Counted from the stretch's first letter, positions 1 through 5,399 are shown. The stretch is 6,047 nt of DNA from Dialister sp. UBA7295 (GCA_002471975.1 DKQZ01000023.1:21722-27768), one strand, 5' to 3'. Numbers and translations: made by a program. Notes: generated by a model not told the origin, from the letters alone.

Positions 1-23
1 TCGGGGAGGCTTTTTCGGGGAGG
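1..23. repeat. Partial short tandem repeat at the window edge
   Basis: The nonamer TCGGGGAGG occurs at 1-9 and again at 15-23, separated by CTTTT. The array may continue beyond the left edge, so its extent is unknown. It resembles the G-rich short repeats beside the hairpin elements further right, but no hairpin is visible here. Confidence 0.4.
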
Positions 24-100
24 TCCGCATTTACCGATAGAGACACTTAGTACAGGTACCTTTTGTCATTAGCCTCATTTATACCTGGCAGCTGTAGTAC

Positions 101-146
101 GACCCCTCAGTCTGCTTCGCAGACAGCTCCCCAAGCCTGGGGAGCC
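101..146. repeat. Double-hairpin intergenic repeat
   Basis: Two adjacent perfect hairpins are visible. The first is GTCTGC (110-115) with GCAGAC (119-124) around a TTC loop. The second is GCTCCCC (126-132) with GGGGAGC (139-145) around AAGCCT. They are preceded by CCCCTC, so the GGGGAGC arm could also pair partly with the earlier C-run. From memory, similar elements (CCCCTCAG-hairpin-CAGCTCCCC) are scattered in many gut Bacillota genomes, but this was not checked. No gene overlaps it with any support, and neither hairpin is followed by a U-tract on either strand, so it is not an obvious terminator. Confidence 0.6.
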
Positions 147-163
147 TTGAACGTTTCGACTTG

Positions 164-276
164 TACGGGCTTTTCACACTCGTCTGCGCACATTCCCCAT
201 ATAAATTTGTCGGCGGAGAGCGCCGACACCTTCCCGACAGCCCCGATAATCCCGAGACCCCCGAGACCCCCGATTC
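164..276 (-). repeat. Hairpin repeat element, copy 1
   Basis: The plus strand reads as a 44-bp leader (164-207, shared with copy 3), then an 8-bp perfect stem TGTCGGCG (208-215)/CGCCGACA (221-228) with a GAGAG loop, then the constant CACCTTCCC (227-235, overlapping the stem end). A run of short repeats follows, with CCCGAGACC at 251-259 and 260-268 and CCCGATTC after them. I assign it to the minus strand because, read that way, it lies downstream of the terminator of the minus-strand ATPase gene. Copy 4 lies downstream of the plus-strand small gene in the equivalent orientation. Confidence 0.6.
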
Positions 277-318
277 AAAAGTCAATCGACCATATAGTTT
301 CCTTCCTGCTTTGAGTCT

Positions 319-386
319 GGCATCGATACTGCTGCCGGAGAACGGCAGCACCTTCCCTAATTCCCATTCCCAAACCCCCAATTCCT
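319..386 (-). repeat. Hairpin repeat element, copy 2
   Basis: An 8-bp perfect stem, TGCTGCCG (330-337)/CGGCAGCA (343-350), encloses the loop GAGAA. It is followed by the constant CACCTTCCC (349-357) and C-rich short repeats (TTCCCATTCCCAAACCCCC). The stem sequence differs at many positions from copy 1, but all eight pairs are kept and the loop is nearly the same. The leader shared by copies 1 and 3 is not recognisable here. Confidence 0.6.
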
Positions 387-394
387 TCCTGATT

Positions 395-493
395 TACGGG
401 CTTTTCAAACTCGTCTGTACACATTCCCCATATATATTCTGCGGCCATCAGGCCGCCACCTTCCCGCAATCCCCAATCCGCAATCCCCAATCC
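395..493 (-). repeat. Hairpin repeat element, copy 3
   Basis: The leader 395-438 matches copy 1 (164-207) at about 40 of 44 positions. The stem is GCGGCC (441-446)/GGCCGC (451-456) with the loop ATCA, followed by CACCTTCCC (457-465). Two perfect 14-bp tandem repeats, GCAATCCCCAATCC, then lie at 466-479 and 480-493. The order of leader, stem, CACCTTCCC and short tandem repeat is the same as in copy 1, with different stem bases. Confidence 0.6.
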
Positions 494-508
494 GTTTTTC
501 TACCTTCT

Positions 509-529
509 AACTGCTAACGGCTAATAACT
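509..529 (+). repeat. Heptamer repeat cluster (AACNNNN)
   Basis: Consecutive 7-base units AACTGCT (509-515) and AACGGCT (516-522) are followed by AATAACT. The units resemble the heptamers in the gap 5045-5312, which suggests one family of short tandem repeats restricted to non-coding DNA. The cluster is short and degenerate. Confidence 0.35.
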
Positions 530-536
530 CTACCGA

Positions 537-650
537 TTATTTCAGCACTCCCGCTTTCCCCAAAAACTCCTTCAGCTCATCGATAGAGGTGCTTTTGGAG
601 AAACAGTTTCGTTCAATAAAAAAGGCGCCCATTTCCATGAGCCCCTTCAT
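537..650 (-). CDS. Doubtful 37-residue reading frame over the ATPase terminator
   Basis: An ATG at 648-650 opens a 37-residue frame that ends in TAA at 537-539. The frame is open further upstream (about 54 codons between stops), so this could also be the tail of a broken gene. The second half (ERNCFSKST, then SIDELKEFLGKAGVLK) has an ordinary amphipathic, protein-like composition. I do not recognise it. Against it being real, its first third lies on the terminator hairpin and U-tract of the preceding gene, no well-spaced ribosome binding site precedes any of its ATGs, and the homologous stretch near 2101-2150 does not keep the C-terminal sequence. It may be a remnant of an older gene or chance. 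Confidence 0.2.
   Translation of the reverse strand: MKGLMEMGAFFIERNCFSKSTSIDELKEFLGKAGVLK
614..645 (-). terminator. Intrinsic terminator of the ATPase gene
   Basis: Read on the minus strand, GGGGCTC (639-645) pairs with GGGCGCC (624-630) around an 8-base loop, with one G-G mismatch and one G-U pair, and is followed at once by TTTTTT (618-623) and ATT. It lies about 120 bases after the ATPase stop codon, beyond the 68-bp structured unit. It matches the terminator after the UvrA-like gene at 2105-2132 in arm, loop length and T-tract. The stem is modest, so read-through is possible. Confidence 0.65.
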
Positions 651-670
651 TTCAGATGACCAATCACCCT

Positions 671-738
671 CGCAAGACCCGACCCATCCCAGGTCGATCT
701 GCCTCTACCCACTTAAGCCATTAGCGGCAGGCAAATCT
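671..738 (-). repeat. Single copy of the 68-70 bp structured 3' unit
   Basis: The unit runs from CGCAAGACCC to the next CGCAAG at 739. It can form a TGCCT (700-704)/AGGCA (729-733) stem and a second stem CGACC/GGTCG around CATCCCA. The region 615-738, including the terminator, matches 2102-2223 at roughly 80-85% by eye. It therefore carries the same 3' module that occurs in five copies after the UvrA-like gene, here as one unit right after the ATPase gene. It has no coding potential that I can support. Confidence 0.65.
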
Positions 739-765
739 CGCAAGTCACCGGCAGTCTGATCTCCT

Positions 766-1980
766 TCAGCCGGTTATCAGTGTTTCATCTTCCAGGAAAT
801 CAAGCAGGTTCAGATGTTGAATCCCATTTTCGTCCCGGGTGATGGGGTCCAGAGATATGACATACTTGGGATAGTTGTCCCGAATATCCGCATAGGCGCC
901 AAATTCTCTTGCCCTTGTCTTCTCGTCAGCCATCAGATAGGCTGCCTGGATGTAGCATTTTTTCTGATTTCTTTCGGCGATGAAATCGATTTCCCCTTTC
1001 TGCGTTTTTCCCACATACACGTGGTATCCCCTGGCGAGAAGTTCGTTATAAATGAGGGTTTCCACGATGAAGTTGTATTCATCTTTCACCCGGTTTTTCT
1101 TCAGATGGAAAAATCCGAGATCGCTCACATACATTTTTTCTTCATAGGAAAGGACCCGGCTCCCGCGGATGTCATACCGTTCTGCCCGGTTAACCACGCA
1201 GGCATCTTCAATGGCCCTGATATAGGCATTCACGATGGGCGGAGAAATCTTCAAAGCCTGGCTCGTCAGCACCCCGGCCACCCGGTTGCCCGAGAAAGCG
1301 GTAGAGGAATTGGCAATGATATAAGACAGAATTTTTTCCAGAATCACCGGCGAATTGATGTGATTTCTGAGGACGATATCTTTCAGCACGATGGAATCGT
1401 ACAGATTGGAAAGGACCAATTCCCTGTCCTCGCCGGCTGCCACAGACCAGACCAGCGGGAACCCGCCCCAGCGGATATACTCTTCGAATAATTTCATCCG
1501 GTCAAAGGTCATTCCCATTTCCCTGACCAGTTCTTCTATTTCATGAAATGTAAAAGGCATGATGCGGAAGGAAATGGTCCTCCCGCCCAGATGGGAGGAA
1601 AGTTCCCCGGAGAGGAGTTTCGACGTGGACCCGGTCAGGAAAATGCTCACATTGTGGCCGGCCCGGAAAGAGTTCACCACCAGCTCGAAATCCTTCACGT
1701 TCTGGATTTCATCGAAAAACAGATAATATTTCCGGTCATCCAACAGACGCTCTTCCACATACTCATTGAATTCGTCCGGATTCATCAACCTGTGATATTT
1801 GTACAATTCGAAATTGATGACAAGGATATGATCCTCCGGCACGCCCAATCCCCTGATTTCATCCGCAATCTGTCCCATGAGGGTGGACTTCCCGCAGCGG
1901 CGGATACCGATAATGACCTTGACCAGTTCCGAATCATAAAAAGGCCGGATTTTTCGAAGATAGTTTTCACGGATAACCAT
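766..1980 (-). CDS. AAA_14/DUF4143-family ATPase
   Basis: This is a predicted cytoplasmic P-loop ATPase of 404 residues, typical in length for the family. The N-terminal AAA_14 domain (about 18-150) has a Walker A motif GIRRCGKST at 25-33, a Walker B motif YLFFDEIQ with D90 and E91, and a sensor-like FLTGSTSKLL at 114-123, followed by GGR at 132-134. The C-terminal DUF4143 domain (about 200-390) ends in a PD-(D/E)XK-like fold with E307, GEIDF (D332) and YIQAAY (343-348). A glutamine stands where active nucleases usually have an acidic residue, and the lysine is absent, as I recall is common in this family, so nuclease activity is doubtful. No signal peptide or membrane segment is seen. The biological role of these widespread, often multi-copy proteins is not established. 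The start is supported by AAGGGGG (1987-1993) six bases upstream. It appears monocistronic, with three repeats over its promoter suggesting regulated expression. Confidence 0.92.
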   Translation of the reverse strand: MVIRENYLRKIRPFYDSELVKVIIGIRRCGKSTLMGQIADEIRGLGVPEDHILVINFELYKYHRLMNPDEFNEYVEERLLDDRKYYLFFDEIQNVKDFELVVNSFRAGHNVSIFLTGSTSKLLSGELSSHLGGRTISFRIMPFTFHEIEELVREMGMTFDRMKLFEEYIRWGGFPLVWSVAAGEDRELVLSNLYDSIVLKDIVLRNHINSPVILEKILSYIIANSSTAFSGNRVAGVLTSQALKISPPIVNAYIRAIEDACVVNRAERYDIRGSRVLSYEEKMYVSDLGFFHLKKNRVKDEYNFIVETLIYNELLARGYHVYVGKTQKGEIDFIAERNQKKCYIQAAYLMADEKTRAREFGAYADIRDNYPKYVISLDPITRDENGIQHLNLLDFLEDETLITG

Positions 1981-1996
1981 AGCGTGCCCCCTTATA

Positions 1997-2099
1997 CCAT
2001 AATTATATTTTTACAGTTTTTAAAAATCAAGAAAACCATAAAAATATTTTTACAGTTTTCCGTTTTTCGCAAAGCCATAAAATATTCCTTACAGTTTTT
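1997..2099 (-). repeat. Three direct repeats with 39-bp period, candidate operators
   Basis: A 25-bp core starts at 1997, 2036 and 2075 with an exact 39-bp period. Each copy begins CCATAA, has an A/T-only or nearly A/T-only middle, and ends TTACAGTTTT. Copies 1 and 2 differ at three positions and copies 2 and 3 at about six. The gene-proximal copy contains the -10 box of the ATPase promoter. Placement over and upstream of one promoter fits binding sites for a regulator, perhaps the ATPase itself or a partner encoded elsewhere. The spacing is not a whole number of helical turns, so neighbouring proteins would sit on different faces of the DNA. The binder is unknown. Confidence 0.7.
2002..2030 (-). 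promoter_or_regulatory. Sigma-70-type promoter of the ATPase gene
   Basis: On the minus strand, TTGATT (2025-2030) is followed by a 17-base spacer and a perfect TATAAT (2002-2007). Transcription would start near 1995, leaving a leader of about 15 bases that holds the ribosome binding site AAGGGGG. The -10 box lies inside the first 39-bp-period repeat, so a protein bound there would compete with RNA polymerase. Confidence 0.75.
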
Positions 2100-2104
2100 G
2101 AAAT

Positions 2105-2132
2105 AAAAAAGGCGCCCAACTCCATGAGCACC
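2105..2132 (-). terminator. Intrinsic terminator of the UvrA-like gene
   Basis: On the minus strand, GGTGCTC (2126-2132) pairs with GGGCGCC (2111-2117) over an 8-base loop. All seven positions pair if two G-U pairs are counted, and TTTTTTATTT follows at once (2101-2110). The pairing works better as minus-strand RNA than as plus-strand RNA, which supports the direction. It lies about 380 bases past the stop codon, after the tandem array, and abuts the furthest ATPase promoter repeat. Confidence 0.7.
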
Positions 2133-2155
2133 TCCATTTCAAATTGCCAATTCCT

Positions 2156-2500
2156 CGCAAGACCCGACCCGTCCCAAGTCGATTTGCCTCTATCCCATCA
2201 AGCCTATAGCGGCAGGCTAAACTCGCAAGACCCGACCCGTTCCCGGCCGATTTGCCTCTACCCCTTGAGACCAATATCCACAGGCAAACTCCCGCAACAC
2301 GAAAAACTTCCCGGTAGATTTGCCTCAAATCCTTCAGACCAATATCCACAGGCAACCCCCCGCAGCACGATAACCCTTCCCGGCCGAATTGCCTCTGTCC
2401 TGAAAGCCCGCTATCCAAAGGCAAATCCCCCGCAGCACGATAACCCTTCCCGGCCGAACTGCCTCAGAACCTTCAAGCAATTATCCGAAGGCAGAAACTT
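2156..2500 (-). repeat. Five tandem 68-70 bp structured units after the UvrA-like gene
   Basis: Units start at CGCAAGAC (2156 and 2224), CGCAACAC (2293) and CGCAGCAC (2361 and 2431), with lengths 68, 69, 68, 70 and 70. Each has a TTGCCT-type arm and an AGGCAA-type arm about 24 bases apart: 2251-2257/2282-2288, 2320-2325/2350-2355 and 2389-2394/2419-2424. In the last unit both arms change together to CTGCCT/AGGCAG (2459-2464/2489-2494), a compensatory change. A second smaller stem (CGACC-type with GGTCG) is kept in the first units. The units diverge gradually, with 2361-2500 the most alike. The period is not a multiple of three and no frame is kept, so it is not coding. It fills the gap between the UvrA-like stop codon and its terminator. 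Confidence 0.75.
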
Positions 2501-2513
2501 CGCAGGCAAATTA

Positions 2514-5006
2514 TTACAGATACCTTCCCGTGACGCTTTGTGGATTCTTTCTTACTTCCTCCACTGTCCCGAAAGCCACGATTTTTCCTCCATGAATGCC
2601 TCCGCCCGGTCCCATATCGATGAGGTAGTCCGCATTATGGATGATATCCAGATCATGTTCGATGATGATGACCGTAGCTCCCTGATCCAGCAGTTTCTGA
2701 AATACCTGAAGCAGTGTCTCCACATCCAGCGGATGAAGGCCGATGGTAGGTTCATCGAAGACGAAGACCGAGTCCTGCTGACCTTTTCCCATTTCACTGG
2801 CCAGTTTCAGTCTCTGGGCTTCCCCGCCGGAAAGACCCGGCGTCTCTTCGCCGAGAGTCAGATACCCGAGGCCCAGGTCATGAAGGACCTGGAGCCTTTT
2901 GTGAACGATGGAAGATTTTTTGAAAATGGGCAGCACTTCGTCCACGCTTTGATTCATGAGGTCCGGCAGGGAGTAGAAATTTCCGTCTTCCCCTTTCATC
3001 CTGATTTCATAGGCATTTTTCCCATAGCGGGAGCCATGGCAGTCCGGACAGGGAATGTTCACATCCGGCAGGAACTGCACATCCAGACTGATGGATCCCG
3101 TGCCGTCGCAGGTTTCGCAGCGGAGATTTCCCGTATTGTAGGAAAAGGCGCCGGCTTTCCATCCACCCGCTCTGGCCGCTTCCGTTTTGGCATACAGTTT
3201 TCGCAGTTCATCATGCACATTGGCATAGGTAGCCACGGTGGACCGCACGTTGATGCCAATCGGCGTGGCATCAATGAGTTTGACCTGGGAAATATGATTG
3301 CAGGAAATATGGTGTACGTGGGCTGGAAGTTTTGTCCCATTGATTTCCGCTTGCAGGGCAGGAATGAGGGATTCCAGGATGAGCGTCGTTTTCCCGGAGC
3401 CGGAAACGCCGGTGACCACGGTCATGCGGCCTTTCGGGATGGAAACAGATAGGGGCTTCACCGTATGGAGCGTTCCCATATCCATGGAAATGGTTCCTTC
3501 CCGGAAAAGCTCTTCTCTGCTGCAGGGTTTCCGCACCATGTGGGCCTTTCCTGTATCAAGGAAGGGACCGATGAGGGACTTGGGATTCTTTTTTATTTCC
3601 TCCACTGTCCCTTTGGCGAGAAGGCTGCCCCCATTCTTCCCCGCTCCCGGACCCAGTTCGAAAAGATAATCGGAGTGGGACAGGACTTTTGTATCATGGT
3701 CTACAAGGACGATGGAATTCCCGTCAGAGAGCAAATCGTCCATGACTCCGATGAGTCCTTCGATGTTCGACGGATGGAGACCGATGGACGGTTCATCCAG
3801 CACATAAAGGACCCCGGTAGTCCTGTTTCTCACGGCCCGGGCCAGCTGGGTCCGCTGCCTTTCCCCGGTGGAAAGGGTGGAAGCAGCCCGGTCAAGGGTA
3901 AGATAGGAAAGGCCGAGATCCATGAGCCGTTTTGCGGTATGGAGATAATTGTCACAGATGGCCTCGGCCATGGGCCGCATTTCTTCAGGAAGAGATGATG
4001 GTACTTTTTTGACCCATTCGATGCTGTCTGAGAGGGTCATGGCTGTGGCTTCACCTAAAGAAATACCCAGGATTCCCGGTGCCCTGGCTTCTTCCGAAAG
4101 TCTCGTCCCATGGCAGTCCGGGCAGATGTCCTCTTTGAGAAATTTCGCCACCCGCTTCATGCCTTTTTCATCTTTCACACGGGCCAGCGCATTTTCTACC
4201 GTATAAACGGCATTGAAATAGGTGAAATCCATCTCCCCTGCCAGGTTTTTCGTCTTGTCATGGTAAAGCATGTGATATTTCTTTGGTTCCCCATGGAAAA
4301 CGAGGTCTTTTTCCTTTTCCGTCAGGTCACGGAAAGGCACGTTCGTGCGGATGCCCAGATTGTCCCGGGCAATATCTTTCATGAGGGACCACATGAGGGT
4401 CTGCCAGGGAGCCACGGCTCCTTCATCGATGGTGAGAGAATCATCGGGGACTAACGTCGATTCATCCACAGTCCGCGAGATGCCCGTCCCCTGACAGGTT
4501 TTACAGGCACCCCGGCTATTGAAGGCCAGATCTTCCGCCCCGGGACCATAAAATTTCTCTCCGCACACGGGACAGGTCAAAGGAAGCTCGGCGGCCACAT
4601 TCATGGATGGCGGCACATAATGACCATGGGGACAGCGATGACTGGCCAGCCTGGAAAACATGAGGCGAAGCGTATTCAGAAGTTCCGTGGAAGTCCCGAA
4701 GGTGGAGCGGATCCCCGGCACTCCCGGTCTCTGGTGGAGTGCTAAAGCCGCCGGCACATAACGAATCGACTCCACGTCGGCACTCCCTGCCATGGTCATA
4801 CGCCTTCTCGTGTAAGTCGAAAGGGCCTCCAGATATCTCCTCGACCCTTCGGAGTAAAGCACCCCCAGGGCCAGGGACGATTTCCCGGAGCCCGAAACCC
4901 CGCTAATCCCCACGATCTCATGAAGCGGGATATCCACGTCTATATTTCTTAAATTATGAACCCGCGCTCCCCGCACCTCAATATGATCCGGCTGCTTCTG
5001 CGTCAT
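2514..5006 (-). CDS. UvrA-like ABC ATPase without UvrB-binding domain (UvrA2 type)
   Basis: A tandem ABC ATPase of the UvrA family, 830 residues against about 940 for repair UvrA. Residue numbers count from the ATG at 5004-5006. The first ABC has Walker A GVSGSGKSS (36-44), signature LSTGERQR (near 378), Walker B VLYVLDEPS and H437. The second has GVSGSGKTT (533-541), LSGGEAQR (725-732), FVFDEPTIG and H784. Zinc modules are C145/C148/C168/C171 and C630/C633/C653/C656, with another CPDC at 295-298. Only about 20 residues separate SRLASHRCPHGH from the first zinc module, where full-length UvrA carries the UvrB-binding domain, which accounts for most of the size deficit. The protein therefore probably binds DNA without loading UvrB. 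Relatives include UvrA2 and DrrC-type drug-tolerance proteins. GAAAGG (5017-5022) lies 10 bases before this ATG but only 1 base before the GTG at 5013-5015, so the ATG is preferred. The AT-rich stretch 5025-5040 probably holds the -10 region, but no convincing -35 box is seen. Confidence 0.93.
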   Translation of the reverse strand: MTQKQPDHIEVRGARVHNLRNIDVDIPLHEIVGISGVSGSGKSSLALGVLYSEGSRRYLEALSTYTRRRMTMAGSADVESIRYVPAALALHQRPGVPGIRSTFGTSTELLNTLRLMFSRLASHRCPHGHYVPPSMNVAAELPLTCPVCGEKFYGPGAEDLAFNSRGACKTCQGTGISRTVDESTLVPDDSLTIDEGAVAPWQTLMWSLMKDIARDNLGIRTNVPFRDLTEKEKDLVFHGEPKKYHMLYHDKTKNLAGEMDFTYFNAVYTVENALARVKDEKGMKRVAKFLKEDICPDCHGTRLSEEARAPGILGISLGEATAMTLSDSIEWVKKVPSSLPEEMRPMAEAICDNYLHTAKRLMDLGLSYLTLDRAASTLSTGERQRTQLARAVRNRTTGVLYVLDEPSIGLHPSNIEGLIGVMDDLLSDGNSIVLVDHDTKVLSHSDYLFELGPGAGKNGGSLLAKGTVEEIKKNPKSLIGPFLDTGKAHMVRKPCSREELFREGTISMDMGTLHTVKPLSVSIPKGRMTVVTGVSGSGKTTLILESLIPALQAEINGTKLPAHVHHISCNHISQVKLIDATPIGINVRSTVATYANVHDELRKLYAKTEAARAGGWKAGAFSYNTGNLRCETCDGTGSISLDVQFLPDVNIPCPDCHGSRYGKNAYEIRMKGEDGNFYSLPDLMNQSVDEVLPIFKKSSIVHKRLQVLHDLGLGYLTLGEETPGLSGGEAQRLKLASEMGKGQQDSVFVFDEPTIGLHPLDVETLLQVFQKLLDQGATVIIIEHDLDIIHNADYLIDMGPGGGIHGGKIVAFGTVEEVRKNPQSVTGRYL

Positions 5007-5044
5007 ATTTTTCACGCCTTTCTTTTTTATATATATAATAACAG

Positions 5045-5072
5045 AATAGTTCGCAGTTCGCAGTTCGCAGTG
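5045..5072 (-). repeat. Heptamer repeat upstream of the UvrA-like gene
   Basis: AGTTCGC is repeated three times in tandem at 5048-5068. Read on the minus strand in the direction of the UvrA-like gene, this is AACTGCG units followed by AACTATT. The cluster ends just before the AT-rich stretch that probably contains the -10 region, so it occupies the expected -35 position. A gain or loss of one unit would shift promoter spacing or upstream sequence by 7 bp. Confidence 0.55.
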
Positions 5073-5180
5073 GCCTGACTTTTATTCAGATAACTGGTGT
5101 CGCACTCGGCTTCGATCGCTGAAAATAGATAATCCGATGGACCGCGGGGAATCCATTCATGTGTGAAAGCTGTACATTGG

Positions 5181-5201
5181 GGTTAATGGTTAATAGTTAA
5201 T
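5181..5201 (-). repeat. Heptamer cluster GGTTAAT, three units
   Basis: GGTTAAT, GGTTAAT and AGTTAAT follow one another in exact 7-base steps. Their complements (ATTAACC, ATTAACT) carry the same AAC core as the heptamers on the plus strand at 5268-5312, so this cluster is an inverted relative. Confidence 0.55.
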
Positions 5202-5267
5202 TTTCCTCATCCAGGACGCGGATAGGCAGATGAAATAAAAGCCCCGTCGCCCGCCTGACATAAATGC

Positions 5268-5312
5268 AACTGATAACTGATAACTATTAACTATGAACTA
5301 TAACTGATAACT
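5268..5312 (+). repeat. Heptamer cluster AACTNNN, about six units
   Basis: AACTGAT, AACTGAT, AACTATT, AACTATG, AACTAT (one base short) and AACTGAT run in succession and end in AACTT. AACT is constant and the last three bases vary. This is the longest of the heptamer clusters in the window. Confidence 0.65.
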
Positions 5313-5399
5313 TCCCACCCTTCTGCTTCCCCTCTTCAATTACAGCCTCACTCCAACTATATTTCTCTATCATGGCAAAGTACTATAGAAACCATAAAA

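Larger units (their letters stand above)
5073..5391. other. Non-coding gap between divergent genes
   Basis: I see no supportable gene, RNA gene or known riboswitch here. The content is mixed sequence broken by two heptamer clusters (5181-5201 and 5268-5312). An 11-bp inverted repeat, GTTAATAGTTA (5189-5199) and TAACTATTAAC (5281-5291), follows from the clusters being in opposite orientations. The possible reading frames are short and lack ribosome binding sites. Confidence 0.5.

Noticed and set aside
79..490. Minus-strand open frames of 100 and 71 codons
   Set aside because: They run through the same hairpin and short tandem repeats, have low-complexity composition and lack ribosome binding sites.
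161..517. Plus-strand open frame of 118 codons
   Set aside because: It is built from the hairpin repeats. Its repeated protein-like stretch comes from the 44-bp leader copies that happen to be a multiple of three apart, and no ribosome binding site precedes it.
814..1491. Plus-strand open frame of 225 codons
   Set aside because: It is antisense to the well-supported ATPase gene, whose Walker motifs and family architecture fix the coding strand.
1543..2106. Plus-strand open frame of 187 codons
   Set aside because: It is antisense to the ATPase N-terminus and continues through the promoter repeats, so its composition is an artefact.
2105..2223. T-box or other known riboswitch leader
   Set aside because: The element lies after the UvrA-like stop codon and ends in a terminator before the ATPase promoter. 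No T-box consensus or other recognised aptamer core was seen.
2089..2424. Minus-strand open frame of 111 codons in the tandem array
   Set aside because: Unit lengths of 68-70 bp break any common frame, so the repeats do not encode a repeated peptide. Arm pairing explains the conservation better.
2156..2500. CRISPR array
   Set aside because: The units diverge along their whole length with no invariant repeat alternating with unique spacers, and no cas gene is present.
2124..3452. Plus-strand open frame of 442 codons
   Set aside because: It runs across the tandem 3' array and then antisense to the UvrA-like gene, and has no domain signature.
5013..5015. GTG as start of the UvrA-like gene, adding three residues
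   Set aside because: The ribosome binding site GAAAGG would be only one base away; the ATG at 5004-5006 has workable spacing.
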